Notes: generated by a model from the sequence alone, not told the origin. DNA of 64,000 bases from Clostridium sp. OF03-18AA (GCF_003478035.1 NZ_QUEP01000002.1:310001-374000), one strand, 5' to 3'; shown: positions 53,731 through 63,332, numbered from the stretch's first letter. Numbers and translations: made by a program.

Positions 53731-53779
53731 AAATCCTGTTCTGCAGTACGGATCTTGTACCGCAGGACGGGATTTTTTG
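53731..53779 (+). terminator. Rho-independent terminator after the carrier gene
   Basis: AAATCCTGTTCTGC (53731-53744) pairs with GCAGGACGGGATTT (53762-53775) and ends in a T run. It closes the transporter/peptidase operon. TATAAT at 53781-53786 just behind it could be the -10 box for the next operon; no good -35 was found. Confidence 0.8.
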
Positions 53780-53814
53780 CTATAATGAAAGAAAAATGAC
53801 GCAGGAGAAAGTTT

Positions 53815-54507
53815 ATGAATACAGAAAAGATCCTACTGGTGGACGATGAGCGGGCGATCCGGCTGGCTGTGCGGACCGCCCTGACCCGTGAAGGAATGCA
53901 GGTGACGGAGGCAGCCGATGGAAGCGAGGCTCTGGAACTTTTAAAGAAACAACAGTTCCATCTGGTGATTCTGGACGTAATGATGGAACATGTGGGTGGT
54001 TATGATGTGCTGCAGGCAATGCGCGCTGCGGGAGATCACACGCCGGTCATGATGCTGTCGGGAAAATCCGATGAGATGGATCAGGTGCTGGGGCTGGGCT
54101 TTGGCGCGGACAGTTATCTGACAAAGCCGTTTCATACTGCGATCCTGATCCAGACAGCAAAGGCGCTGATCCGCAGAAGTCAGATCTACAGCCAGGGAGC
54201 AGCCGGAGACGCCGGGATCCGCAAGGGTCCGTTTACAGTAGATACCTTAAAGATGGAGTGCCTGAAAAACGGTGAGCCGTTAAATTTTACTGCCAGAGAG
54301 ATGACCCTGTTCCGGTTCCTGATGGAGCATCCGGGACAGGTGTTTACGAAGGAACAGCTTTACACGCAGGTGTGGAATGAGGCAGTGGTGGATGACAATA
54401 CCATCACCGTCTATGTGAAACGGATCCGGAACAAGATCGAGGATGACCCAAAGCAGCCCCGTTATCTGAAGACAGTGCGTGGAATCGGATATATGCTGAA
54501 TGTGTAG
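53815..54507 (+). CDS. OmpR family response regulator
   Basis: 230 residues, ATG 53815 after AGGAGAAAG. The receiver domain has DDER, phosphoacceptor Asp54 in VILDVMMEHVGG, and the conserved Lys in YLTKPF. The C-terminal winged helix contains FTAREMTLFRFLMEHPGQVF, DDNTITVYVKRIRNKIEDD and LKTVRGIGYMLNV. It is paired with the histidine kinase 9 bp downstream and should bind DNA when phosphorylated. Confidence 0.95.
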   Translation: MNTEKILLVDDERAIRLAVRTALTREGMQVTEAADGSEALELLKKQQFHLVILDVMMEHVGGYDVLQAMRAAGDHTPVMMLSGKSDEMDQVLGLGFGADSYLTKPFHTAILIQTAKALIRRSQIYSQGAAGDAGIRKGPFTVDTLKMECLKNGEPLNFTAREMTLFRFLMEHPGQVFTKEQLYTQVWNEAVVDDNTITVYVKRIRNKIEDDPKQPRYLKTVRGIGYMLNV

Positions 54508-54516
54508 GGATAAAAA

Positions 54517-56676
54517 ATGAAGAAGACAGAAGAATTCTTAAATCGATGGAAACTGAAGCTGATGGCAGTTGGGGTGTTGATCGCTTTATCCCTTGTGGTG
54601 GTGCTTGCAGGCTTCAGATTTTACAGCCGGTACCGGGAGCAGGTGATCCGGACAGAGGAGAGCCAGCTTTTGACTATGGCCGGGATCGTAGGAAACAATC
54701 TCGATTCCTATCTGGAACAGCAGCTGGATGAGATCGATCTGTTTTATTCACAGCGCGGGATCCCGGAAGAATGGGCAGAGTCCAATGGGATCAAGCTGAG
54801 GACATCATATTTTTTAAAGAAGAATGCAGATATCTATAACTGGATCACAGTGACGGAGCAAGACGGGACAAGGTTTAAGTATGAATCGGGAAAGGAAGCA
54901 GTTCAGGAATCTTCAGCTGAGAAGACGATGAGCGTGGCGCCCGGGAACAAAGATCAGAAGGCCAGGATCACCGGAAAGGAAATTTCGGACCGGACGGGCT
55001 GGTATGAGCTTTATATTGAGAAGGAAGTTTCTTCCATGTCCGGAATCTGTACCCTTACATTTGCCATGGATCTGAAAGCACTGTACGAGAAGATCGTCGC
55101 GCCGGTAAAGATCGGTGAGGCCGGATATTCCACGGTAAAGGATCAGAACATGAATATCATCATGCACCATGCGAAGAATCAGATCGGTCTGGAGGCAGTT
55201 GAGGGGCGCATCCAGAAATATCCGGATCTGGATCTGAGCAGTCTGGAAAACTGGATCTCCAGACAGGAAAAAGAAGATTCCGGAACCGGTGTGATCGACA
55301 CCTATGTATGGGATGATCCGGGCTTAAAAAAAGTCCGACGTGTCATCGCATTTCAGGCGATCTCGATCCAGGGAGAACGATGGATCATTAATTCCACACT
55401 TCCGCTCCAGGAACTTTCGGGGCCACTGGAAAGCATGATGACGATGATGATCGGGGTTATGATACCTTATGTCCTGATCCTTGTGGTGGTCACAGTGTTC
55501 TTTCTGAGAAACCGTTTTCTGGCGGAATCCCAGCAGAAGGAGATCGCATATTTAAAGGAGATCAATCACGGAATGGAGATGCTGGTCCAGAAGAACAACG
55601 AGATCCGGCATTACCAGCGGATCCAGTCTCTGGGAATGATGGCGAGCCACATTGCACATGAATTCAACAATTATCTGACACCGGTGCTGATCTATGCGGA
55701 GCTTCTTGAGAATGATGAGTCCATTTCTTCCGAGAATCAGGAGATGATCCATGAGATCACGAAGTCGGTGGATCAGGCATCGAATCTGTCGAAAGAACTG
55801 CTCGCCTTTTCCAGACAGGATACCGGTGTGCGGCTGGAACTGCTGAACTTTACGGAAGAAGTCGGGAATGCGGTATCCATCGTGCGGCAGCTTGCCCCGG
55901 CGGCGATCACGTTGAAAACAGAGATCACGGAGGAGCCACTGTATGTTTTAGGACGCAGACGGATGGCGGAACATATCCTGCTGAATCTGAGTAAAAATGC
56001 CTTTCAGGCCATGGAAAAGACGGAGAGAAAGAAACTGCTGATACGGCTGGAGGCAAAAGGGAACGATATGATCTGTCTGCAGGTGTCCGATACCGGCTGT
56101 GGAATCGGGGACGATGCCATGCAGAAGATCTTTGAGCCGTTCTACACGACAAAAGGATCCAGGCAGGGTACCGGACTTGGTCTTTCGGTGGTCCAGAATA
56201 TGGTGACATCGGTCGGCGGAACGATCTGTGTAGAGAGCAAAGCGGGTGAAGGAACAACATTTGTCATTGAGATCCCGCAGAGCGGACCGGAAGTGGAAGC
56301 TGACGGCCGGAAACGGCTGAAGCATGTACAAAAGATTGCTATTATCTCCAGTGAAGAGTCCGCGAAGACCTGGAAAGCGGCCGCATCTCACAGCCGGAAG
56401 ACGGTAGATCTGTACGCACACCCGGCGGCCCTTATCGACCGGGTCCAGAAAGATCCGTCAGCCTATGATCTTCTGATCGCGGAGTACACACTGCCGACCA
56501 TGAACGGAATCGAACTGTGTGAGGTGGTCCGGCGCATCAATCCGGAGATCCGCCTGATTCTCATCGCGGAACAGAGAGGAGCCGATTTCGAATGGTATCT
56601 GAACAACGGCATGATCGACCGGTTTATGCTGAAAGATGAGTTCGCGGAGGAATTTGCGGAGATGTTTGAGGGGTAA
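54517..56676 (+). CDS. Membrane hybrid sensor histidine kinase with degenerate receiver
   Basis: 719 residues from ATG 54517. Two membrane segments (LMAVGVLIALSLVVVLAGF, near 15-33, and MMIGVMIPYVLILVVVTVFFL, near 308-330) border a long extracellular sensor of the Cache-like type. The dimerisation domain has MASHIAHEFNNYLTP with His381. The ATPase domain has LNLSKNAFQAM (N box), DTGCGIGDDAM and GTGLGLSVVQNMV. A C-terminal receiver-like domain (about 610-719) has IAEYTLPTMNG, in which Glu656 replaces the phosphoacceptor Asp. The signal is unknown. HisKA type HEFNN is usual in the HPK4-like group rather than with OmpR partners. Confidence 0.92.
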   Translation: MKKTEEFLNRWKLKLMAVGVLIALSLVVVLAGFRFYSRYREQVIRTEESQLLTMAGIVGNNLDSYLEQQLDEIDLFYSQRGIPEEWAESNGIKLRTSYFLKKNADIYNWITVTEQDGTRFKYESGKEAVQESSAEKTMSVAPGNKDQKARITGKEISDRTGWYELYIEKEVSSMSGICTLTFAMDLKALYEKIVAPVKIGEAGYSTVKDQNMNIIMHHAKNQIGLEAVEGRIQKYPDLDLSSLENWISRQEKEDSGTGVIDTYVWDDPGLKKVRRVIAFQAISIQGERWIINSTLPLQELSGPLESMMTMMIGVMIPYVLILVVVTVFFLRNRFLAESQQKEIAYLKEINHGMEMLVQKNNEIRHYQRIQSLGMMASHIAHEFNNYLTPVLIYAELLENDESISSENQEMIHEITKSVDQASNLSKELLAFSRQDTGVRLELLNFTEEVGNAVSIVRQLAPAAITLKTEITEEPLYVLGRRRMAEHILLNLSKNAFQAMEKTERKKLLIRLEAKGNDMICLQVSDTGCGIGDDAMQKIFEPFYTTKGSRQGTGLGLSVVQNMVTSVGGTICVESKAGEGTTFVIEIPQSGPEVEADGRKRLKHVQKIAIISSEESAKTWKAAASHSRKTVDLYAHPAALIDRVQKDPSAYDLLIAEYTLPTMNGIELCEVVRRINPEIRLILIAEQRGADFEWYLNNGMIDRFMLKDEFAEEFAEMFEG

Positions 56677-56691
56677 ACCGAGAATAATCCC

Positions 56692-56720
56692 TTGCGGAAA
56701 ACAGGAAAATAACGTATAAT
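56692..56720 (+). promoter_or_regulatory. Promoter of the radical SAM/rng operon
   Basis: TTGCGG (56692-56697), 17-bp spacer, TATAAT (56715-56720). The 95-bp leader has no clear structure. Confidence 0.6.
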
Positions 56721-56814
56721 GATGCGGATTGACTACGTTTCTGCGGGTTCGTGTGTCCGCAACAGGATAGATAGAAACAGCAAACTTTAAATAAGACAGG
56801 AAAAACAGGTAATT

Positions 56815-58680
56815 ATGAGAAAATTAGCATTGCCAGAAGAGATACTCTTGAGTATCCAGCAGCCCGCCCGCTACATCGGCGGTGAGGTGAATATGGTGAA
56901 GAAGGATCCGTCCGCTGTGGACGTCCGGTTCGCCATGTGTTTCCCGGACGTATACGATATCGGAATGTCCCATCTGGGAATCCAGATTCTTTATGATATG
57001 TTTAACAAGTACGAGGACGTGTACTGTGAGCGCGTATACTCCCCGTGGACGGATCTTGATAAGATCATGAGGGAGAAGCATATTCCATTATTTGCCCTTG
57101 AGTCCCAGGACCCGGTGAAGGAATTCGATTTCCTTGGAATCACGCTTCAGTACGAGATGTGCTACACGAATATTTTACAGGTGCTGGAGCTTTCCGGCAT
57201 TCCGCTTCACGCGGAGGATCGTACCTGGGATGATCCGATCGTCATCGGTGGCGGTCCGTGTTCCTACAACCCGGAGCCGATCGCGGTGTTCTTTGATATG
57301 TTTTATATCGGAGAGGGAGAGGTCTCCTACCGGAAGCTTCTTGATGTCTACAAGGAGTCCAGAAAGAACGGGGATTCCAGACAGGAGTTCTTAAGAAAGG
57401 CAGCGGGAATTCCTGGAATCTATGTTCCGTCCTTATACGAAGTGACATATGAGGAAGACGGCACGATCAGGAGCTTTCTGCCGACAGCGCCGGGGGTGCC
57501 GGAGAAGGTAGAAAAGCAGCTTGTTATGGAAATGACAGAGTCCGTCTACCCGGAGAAACCGCTGGTTCCGTTTATCAAGGCGACCCAGGACCGCGTGGTT
57601 CTTGAGATCATGCGCGGCTGCATCCGCGGCTGCCGTTTCTGCCAGGCGGGGATGATCTACCGTCCGGTCCGCGAGAAGAACGTAGAACGCTTAAAAGAGC
57701 TGGCTTATAGGATGTTAAAGAATACGGGACATGAGGAGATTTCCTTAAGCTCCTTAAGTTCCAGTGACTACAGAAGTCTGGAAGAACTTGTGACATTCCT
57801 GATCGATACCTTCCACGGCAAAGGCGTAAACGTGTCCCTGCCGTCCCTGCGTATCGACGCCTTTTCCCTTGACGTTATGAGCAAGGTTCAGGATGTCAAG
57901 AAGAGCAGCCTGACCTTCGCGCCGGAGGCGGGTTCCCAGAGATTGAGAAATGTTATCAATAAAGGACTGACAGAGGAAGATATCTTAAACGGATCCGCAC
58001 TGGCCTTCCAGGGCGGATGGAACCGTGTAAAGCTGTATTTCATGCTGGGTCTTCCGACAGAGACCGTGGAAGATATGGAAGGGATCGCCCTGCTCTCCGA
58101 GAAGATCGCGGAGAAGTATTACGAGATCCCGAAGGACCAGAGAAACGGAAAGGTGCAGGTCGTTGCAAGTACCTCCTTCTTTGTTCCGAAGCCATTTACC
58201 CCGTTCCAGTGGGCGCAGATGAGCACGAAGGAAGAATTCCTCGGAAAAGCGCGCGTCGTAAACCACAAGATGCATGAGATGTTAAACCACAAGAGCTTAA
58301 AGTACAACTGGCATGAGGCGGATGTGACCGTCCTTGAGGGCGTTCTGGCCCGAGGAGACAGGAAGGTTGCCGCTGTCATCGAGGAGGCTTACCGACAGGG
58401 TGCACTCTATGATGCGTGGTCTGAGACTTTTAAGAATGATGTCTGGATGAACGCATTTGAGACATGCGGCGTGGATATTGATTTCTACACGACGAGAGCG
58501 CGTTCCCTCGACGAAGTATTCCCATGGGATTTCATCGATACCGGTGTGACGAAGGAATTTTTAAAGAGAGAATGGATCAATGCGACGAAAGAGACCGTTA
58601 CCCCGAACTGCCGGATGAGATGCTCGGGATGCGGCGTGAGAAGATTTGGAGGAGGTGTCTGTTATGAAGATCAGAATTAA
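56815..58680 (+). CDS. TIGR03960-type B12-binding/radical SAM protein
   Basis: 621 residues from ATG 56815. The N-terminal 200 residues are a cobalamin-binding-like domain (FAMCFPDVYDIGMSHLGIQIL, then EFDFLGITLQYEMCYTNILQ). The radical SAM core has MRGCIRGCRFCQAG, a CxxxCxxC-type cluster motif, near residue 265, and the C-terminus ends in CRMRCSGCGVRRFGG, a second Cys cluster. The next gene is its usual partner (TIGR03936). The pair is conserved before rng and rplU in many Firmicutes. The reaction is unknown. Confidence 0.9.
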   Translation: MRKLALPEEILLSIQQPARYIGGEVNMVKKDPSAVDVRFAMCFPDVYDIGMSHLGIQILYDMFNKYEDVYCERVYSPWTDLDKIMREKHIPLFALESQDPVKEFDFLGITLQYEMCYTNILQVLELSGIPLHAEDRTWDDPIVIGGGPCSYNPEPIAVFFDMFYIGEGEVSYRKLLDVYKESRKNGDSRQEFLRKAAGIPGIYVPSLYEVTYEEDGTIRSFLPTAPGVPEKVEKQLVMEMTESVYPEKPLVPFIKATQDRVVLEIMRGCIRGCRFCQAGMIYRPVREKNVERLKELAYRMLKNTGHEEISLSSLSSSDYRSLEELVTFLIDTFHGKGVNVSLPSLRIDAFSLDVMSKVQDVKKSSLTFAPEAGSQRLRNVINKGLTEEDILNGSALAFQGGWNRVKLYFMLGLPTETVEDMEGIALLSEKIAEKYYEIPKDQRNGKVQVVASTSFFVPKPFTPFQWAQMSTKEEFLGKARVVNHKMHEMLNHKSLKYNWHEADVTVLEGVLARGDRKVAAVIEEAYRQGALYDAWSETFKNDVWMNAFETCGVDIDFYTTRARSLDEVFPWDFIDTGVTKEFLKREWINATKETVTPNCRMRCSGCGVRRFGGGVCYEDQN

Positions 58681-59392
58681 GTTTTCCAAGCAGGGAGCGA
58701 TGAAGTTCATCGGACATCTCGACACGATGCGGTATTTCCAGAAGGTGATGCGCCGCGCGGATGTGGATATCCGCTATTCGGAAGGATTCTCCCCGCACCA
58801 GATCATGTCCTTTGCGGCTCCGCTTGGTGTCGGCCTCACGGGAAGCGGAGAGTACCTCGATATCGAAGTGTTGTCCACGGATTCCTCTGTGGAGATGGTA
58901 AAACGCTTAAATGAGACGATGGTCGAGGGCGTGGAGGTCTTAAGCTACCGTCTGCTCCCGGACAATGCGGAGAATGCGATGAGTATCGTCGCAGCCTGTG
59001 ACTACACGATCGTCCTGAGGGATGATTACGAGAACGGACTCTCCATGACGGCGGAGGAGTTCTATACAGGAATCCTTGATTTCATCGAAAACGGGAACCT
59101 TAATATCGTGAAAAAGACGAAAAAAGGCGAGAAGGAAATGGACTTAAAGCCTCTGATCTACAAGGCACACCGCGCGGAGAACGGAGACGGACTGTTCCTT
59201 CAGTTATCCTCCGGAAGTGCCGCCAACGTAAAGCCGGAGCTAGTTCTTGAGGCGTACTGCAAGTCCATCGGAAAAGAGTATCCGCAGTTTGCATTCCGCA
59301 TCAACCGTGAGGAAGTTTACGCGGATGCAGGAGACCATGATTTTGTGACTCTGGAATCATTCGGGGAAGAAATTGGAGAAAAGATTGGATAA
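58664..59392 (+). CDS. TIGR03936 radical SAM-linked protein (DUF2344)
   Basis: 242 residues from ATG 58664, preceded by GGAGGAGGTG and overlapping the previous gene by 17 bp; the in-frame TTG 58646 lies upstream of that site. Pattern KIRIKFSKQGAMKFIGHLDTM at the start and EGFSPHQIMSFAAPLGVGLTG are the DUF2344 signature. Overlap and constant pairing with the TIGR03960 protein suggest a complex of the two, possibly in tRNA or rRNA modification; that role is unproven. Confidence 0.88.
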   Translation: MKIRIKFSKQGAMKFIGHLDTMRYFQKVMRRADVDIRYSEGFSPHQIMSFAAPLGVGLTGSGEYLDIEVLSTDSSVEMVKRLNETMVEGVEVLSYRLLPDNAENAMSIVAACDYTIVLRDDYENGLSMTAEEFYTGILDFIENGNLNIVKKTKKGEKEMDLKPLIYKAHRAENGDGLFLQLSSGSAANVKPELVLEAYCKSIGKEYPQFAFRINREEVYADAGDHDFVTLESFGEEIGEKIG

Positions 59393-60620
59393 GCTGATCA
59401 TTACGGCACTGCGCGGGAAGACCGCCGCAGTGCTTTTTGAAAATGGACGTGCCGTCCGGATCGATTTTGAGCCGGAGGCGGCGGAGGAAGAGACGGGGGT
59501 CATCTTCGTCGGAAAAGTAAAGAATATCGCAAAGAACATCAACGCGGCCTTCGTGGAGTACCGGCCGGGAGTCAACGGGTTTTACAGCTTGAAGGAGAAC
59601 AGTTGCCCGCTGTATGCGGACGGGAAGCCGGATCATGGCCCGTTAAAAGCGGGGGATGAGATCCTTGTCCAGGTGGAGCGGTCCGCCGTGAAGACGAAGG
59701 ACGCAGTCCTCACCTCGAATCTCACACTGACCGGGCAGACGGCGGTGCTCACTGCGGGGAAGAGTTCCCTCGGGATCTCCGCAAAGATCCGCGACAAGGA
59801 ATGGCGGGAGGCGGCAAAACGCCGCTGGGAAGAGACTTCCCACGGAAACTGCGGTCTCGTCATCCGCACAAATGGGGAGACAGCCGGGCTCGACGCGGTG
59901 TTTGCAGAGTTTGAGTCGCTGTTTGAGCGTTACCGGGAGATCTGCAGGATAGCGGCGAGCCGGACATGCTGCAGCGTGCTGTACCGGCCGGAGAGCTTTG
60001 CAGTCCGCACGGTTCGGGATCTGAAGATTTCGGAAGGTCTTGAGGTTGTTACGGACCTGCCGGAAGTTTATAAGGAACTTCAGGATGCACTGGGAACGGC
60101 GGTTCTTCCAGATGCGATTTCCGGTGCATCTCCTAATGCGGCTGGCTCCGGAGAGCACGCCGCAGGGAGACCGGTGATCCGGTTTTATGAGGATGAATTT
60201 CCACTCACCGCGCTCTATCACCTGGAGACGATCCTGTCGCAGGCGCTCGCGAAGACGGTCTGGCTGAAATCCGGCGGAAATCTTGTGATCGAGCCGACGG
60301 AGGCGCTCACGGTGATCGACGTCAATACGGCAAAGAGTGTCTCAAAGAAAACTTCGGAGGAGACGTATCTGAAGACGAATCTGGAGGCGGCGGAGGCGAT
60401 CGCTGTCCAGCTGAGACTCCGGAATCTCTCCGGGATCATCATCGTTGATTTTATCGACATGAAAGAGGAGGAGAGCCGGAAAGCGCTCCTGGCGGCGATG
60501 CGGCGGGCGGTTGCTGCCGATCCCGTAAAGACAGTCCTCGTGGACATGACGCCGTTAGGCCTTGTAGAGCTCACGAGAAAGAAGATCCGGCGGCCGCTGC
60601 ATGAGCAGGTGCGGGTGTAG
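59385..60620 (+). CDS. rng: Ribonuclease G/E family protein
   Basis: 411 residues from TTG 59385 (Met-Asp-Lys-Leu-Ile-Ile-Thr, the usual RNase G start), six nt after GGAG and overlapping the previous stop; TTG 59373 is the alternative. An S1-like domain covers residues about 35-120 (IFVGKVKNIAKNINAAFVEY). The catalytic core contains VIEPTEALTVIDVNTAK with its metal-binding Asp residues and IIIVDFIDMKEEESR with the second. It takes part in 5' processing of rRNA and mRNA decay. It lacks the CPxCxG zinc link found in longer RNase E/G proteins and ends early, so it is a short form. Confidence 0.88.
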   Translation: MDKLIITALRGKTAAVLFENGRAVRIDFEPEAAEEETGVIFVGKVKNIAKNINAAFVEYRPGVNGFYSLKENSCPLYADGKPDHGPLKAGDEILVQVERSAVKTKDAVLTSNLTLTGQTAVLTAGKSSLGISAKIRDKEWREAAKRRWEETSHGNCGLVIRTNGETAGLDAVFAEFESLFERYREICRIAASRTCCSVLYRPESFAVRTVRDLKISEGLEVVTDLPEVYKELQDALGTAVLPDAISGASPNAAGSGEHAAGRPVIRFYEDEFPLTALYHLETILSQALAKTVWLKSGGNLVIEPTEALTVIDVNTAKSVSKKTSEETYLKTNLEAAEAIAVQLRLRNLSGIIIVDFIDMKEEESRKALLAAMRRAVAADPVKTVLVDMTPLGLVELTRKKIRRPLHEQVRV

Positions 60621-60756
60621 ACAAAGATAACAGTTGGTGAACGGAAAAAATCTTCGCTCTGAATGAAGATATTCACTGGGAGAGCTGGATTTCAGATATG
60701 AAGAGAGAGCCCCCGGAGACAGAAAATAAAAATGTAAAAAATTGCAGAAAAAGTGA

Positions 60757-60785
60757 TTGACAACAAGAAAAGTATTTGATATAGT
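60757..60785 (+). promoter_or_regulatory. Sigma-A promoter of the rplU operon
   Basis: TTGACA (60757-60762), 17-bp spacer, TATAGT (60780-60785). This is a near-consensus promoter and would start the transcript near 60792, at the beginning of the L21 leader. Confidence 0.85.
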
Positions 60786-60789
60786 TATC

Positions 60790-60862
60790 TAGTGTGCCGC
60801 ACAGTGAGGTTTCCAAGGACTCCATAACGGAGGACACCATAACTGGCGAGTAATGATAATAG
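60790..60862 (+). ncRNA. L21 leader (ribosomal protein L21 autoregulatory leader)
   Basis: The segment from AGTGTGCCGCACAGTGAGG to GGCGAGTAATGATAATAGG lies at the start of the transcript and has the arrangement of the Firmicutes L21 leader family: a first stem with GTGCCGCAC, then GGACTCCATAACGGAGGACACC with CTCC/GGAG pairing. Such leaders bind L21 or L27 protein and adjust translation of rplU-prp-rpmA. Recognition is from memory of the family pattern; a covariance search would settle it. Confidence 0.7.
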
Positions 60863-60872
60863 GAGGTGCAAT

Positions 60873-61181
60873 ATGTACGCGATTATTGCAACTGGCGGTA
60901 AGCAGTATAGAGTAGCCGAGGGCGACAGCATCAAGATCGAGAGAATCGACGCAGAGGTTGGTTCTGCAGTAACTTTTGATCAGGTTCTTGCTGTTAACAA
61001 CGGAGAGCTTACAATCGGATGCCCGACCGTTGAGGGTGCAACAGTATCTGCAACAGTAGAGAAAGTTGGCAAGGGCAAAAAAGTTATCGTTTACAAGTAT
61101 AAGCGCAAATCTGGCTACCATAAGAAAAATGGCCACAGACAGCTTTATACTCAGGTTAAGATTGAAAAGATCAATGCTTAA
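60873..61181 (+). CDS. rplU: 50S ribosomal protein L21
   Basis: 102 residues from ATG 60873 after AGGAGGTG. The sequence [20 protein letters not shown] and [27 protein letters not shown] is standard L21. It binds 23S rRNA near L20. First gene of the L21-Prp-L27 operon. Confidence 0.99.
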   Translation: MYAIIATGGKQYRVAEGDSIKIERIDAEVGSAVTFDQVLAVNNGELTIGCPTVEGATVSATVEKVGKGKKVIVYKYKRKSGYHKKNGHRQLYTQVKIEKINA

Positions 61182-61189
61182 TTAAGATT

Positions 61190-61519
61190 ATGATTCAGGT
61201 AAATATCCTGCGTGACAGGAACGAAGTAGTAAAGGGAATCGATATCAATGGTCATGCTGGCTATGCAGAATACGGACAGGACGTGATTTGTGCTGCTGTT
61301 TCCGCACTGGTTCTCAACATGGCAAACTCCGTTGAAACATTTACGGACGATCACTTCGAAGGAAGTGTGGGGGAAGACGGCGGAAGCTTTTCTTTTTCCT
61401 TCCCGGATAAAATAAGTTCTGAGTCGCAGCTCCTCATGAAATCCCTGATCCTCGGACTCGAAAACATCCGGGATGAATATGGAGCAGAATATATCAAATT
61501 TCGATTCAGGGAGGTGTAA
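61190..61519 (+). CDS. prp: Ribosomal processing cysteine protease Prp
   Basis: 109 residues, ATG 61190. The catalytic pair His22 and Cys34 stands in [20 protein letters not shown], the Prp (YsxB) signature. The enzyme removes the N-terminal nine or so residues from L27. Its substrate is encoded immediately downstream with a matching cleavage site. Essential in Staphylococcus by published work on the family. Confidence 0.95.
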   Translation: MIQVNILRDRNEVVKGIDINGHAGYAEYGQDVICAAVSALVLNMANSVETFTDDHFEGSVGEDGGSFSFSFPDKISSESQLLMKSLILGLENIRDEYGAEYIKFRFREV

Positions 61520-61523
61520 CGAT

Positions 61524-61814
61524 ATGTTTAAGATGAACCTTCAGTTATTTGCTCATAAGAAAGGTGTTGGTTCCACAAAGAACGGACGTGATTCTGAGTC
61601 CAAACGCCTTGGAGCTAAGAGAGCAGACGGACAGTTCGTATTAGCTGGCAACATCCTTTACAGACAGCGCGGAACAAAGATCCATCCGGGTCTTAACGTA
61701 GGCATCGGCGGCGATGATACATTATTCGCAAAAGTTGACGGTGTTGTTAAGTTTGAGAGAAAGGGCAGAGACAAAAAACAGGTTTCTGTATATCCTCAGG
61801 CAATCAACGAATAA
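61524..61814 (+). CDS. rpmA: 50S ribosomal protein L27 with cleavable N-terminus
   Basis: 96 residues from ATG 61524, preceded by AGGGAGGTG inside the end of prp. The N-terminus [14 protein letters not shown] holds the Prp site: cleavage after Phe9 leaves AHKKG, whose free N-terminus reaches the peptidyl transferase centre. The body [20 protein letters not shown] is standard L27. Confidence 0.99.
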   Translation: MFKMNLQLFAHKKGVGSTKNGRDSESKRLGAKRADGQFVLAGNILYRQRGTKIHPGLNVGIGGDDTLFAKVDGVVKFERKGRDKKQVSVYPQAINE

Positions 61815-61822
61815 TAACGAAG

Positions 61823-61853
61823 AGCTCCATACTGGATGGTATGGAGCTTTTTT
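61823..61853 (+). terminator. Terminator of the rplU-prp-rpmA operon
   Basis: AGCTCCATAC/GTATGGAGCT is a perfect 10-bp stem with a 6-nt loop, followed by six T. The 195 bp between it and obgE contain a TGTTACA/TGTAACA inverted pair near 61920-61950 but no clear promoter or RNA. Confidence 0.85.
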
Positions 61854-62048
61854 AAGATTAGATGGCAGTGTAACAGTGAGACTCGGGATTCATGGAAACA
61901 GGAAAGAAAGGTTTTGCTGTTACATTTTTTATAGGTAAAAGATTGTAACAATCCAGTAGGTCTGCGCACTTGCTGCGCTGACCGTAATAAGACACAGGCT
62001 TGAGGATACTGAGTAGTTACAAAAGATTTATTGAGAGGACGGTTTTCC

Positions 62049-63332
62049 ATGTTTACAGACAGTGCAAAAGTATTTATCAGATCAGGAAACGGCGGAAACG
62101 GACATGTAAGCTTCCGGCGTGAACTGTATGTTCCGAATGGAGGACCTGACGGCGGTGACGGCGGAAGAGGCGGAGACATCATCTTCGAAGTGGATGATGG
62201 ATTAAATACGCTCGTAGATTTCCGTCATGTAAGAAAATATGCGGCCGGAAATGGCGAGGAAGGCGGAAAACGCCGCTGCCACGGCGCTGACGGAAAGGAC
62301 CTGATCGTCAAGGTCCCGGAAGGTACTGTCGTTAAGGACCTGGAAACCGGAAAAGTGATCACGGATATGTCCGGCGAAAATCGCCGTGAAGTGATCTTAA
62401 AGGGCGGAAAGGGCGGCCTTGGAAATATGCACTTCGCAACAGCGACGATGCAGGTTCCGAAATATGCCCAGCCGGGACAGCCGGGACAGGAACTCTGGGT
62501 ACAGCTGGAGTTAAAGGTGATCGCGGATGTGGGACTTGTCGGATTCCCGAACGTCGGAAAATCCACCCTGTTATCCCGCGTTTCCAATGCGAGACCGAAG
62601 ATCGCAAACTACCATTTCACGACCCTGAATCCGCACCTTGGCGTTGTAAATCTCGGTGACGGGAACAGCTTTGTAATGGCGGATATCCCGGGACTGATCG
62701 AGGGCGCATCCGAGGGAGCCGGTCTTGGACATGAGTTCCTTCGTCATATCGAGCGCACGAAAGTCCTGCTCCATGTGGTTGACGCGGCTTCCGTAGAGGG
62801 ACGTGATCCGATCGCGGATGTTCATGCGATCATGGATGAGCTTTCCGCCTACAACCCGGAGCTTTTAAAGCTTCCGCAGGCGATCGCAGCCAACAAGCTG
62901 GATGCAGTTTATGATGAGGGCGCAGATCCGCTTGCAGATTTAAAGAAAGAGTTCGAGCCGATGGGGATCCCGGTATTCGGAATCTCCGCAGTCAGCGGCG
63001 AGGGCGTGAACGATCTTCTGTATTATCTCTATGACGTGATCAAAAATACAGACCGCACACCGAAGATCTTCGAGAAAGAGTTCGAGATCGAGTATGTCGG
63101 CGATCGTTCCCTTCCGTACACGGTCGAGAAGGATGAGGACGGCATTTACGTGGTCGAGGGACCGAGGATCGAGAAGATGCTCGGATACACGAATCTTGAT
63201 TCCGAGAAAGGCTTTGACTTCTTTCAGAAATTCTTAAAGCAGTCCGGAATCCTTGCAGATCTTGAAAAAGCGGGGATCCAGGAGGGCGATACCGTCCGCA
63301 TGTACGGACTCGTATTTGATTACTATAAATAA
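62049..63332 (+). CDS. obgE: GTPase Obg
   Basis: 427 residues from ATG 62049 (GAGAGGACGG upstream; GTG-like frame from 62031 is less good). Domains: Obg glycine-rich fold (FIRSGNGGNGHVSFRRE, GGPDGGDGGRGGDI), G domain with GFPNVGKST, DIPGLIEGASEG and NKLD, and a C-terminal OCT domain ending in RMYGLVFDYYK. A ribosome-associated GTPase in large subunit assembly and stress response. Confidence 0.98.
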   Translation: MFTDSAKVFIRSGNGGNGHVSFRRELYVPNGGPDGGDGGRGGDIIFEVDDGLNTLVDFRHVRKYAAGNGEEGGKRRCHGADGKDLIVKVPEGTVVKDLETGKVITDMSGENRREVILKGGKGGLGNMHFATATMQVPKYAQPGQPGQELWVQLELKVIADVGLVGFPNVGKSTLLSRVSNARPKIANYHFTTLNPHLGVVNLGDGNSFVMADIPGLIEGASEGAGLGHEFLRHIERTKVLLHVVDAASVEGRDPIADVHAIMDELSAYNPELLKLPQAIAANKLDAVYDEGADPLADLKKEFEPMGIPVFGISAVSGEGVNDLLYYLYDVIKNTDRTPKIFEKEFEIEYVGDRSLPYTVEKDEDGIYVVEGPRIEKMLGYTNLDSEKGFDFFQKFLKQSGILADLEKAGIQEGDTVRMYGLVFDYYK

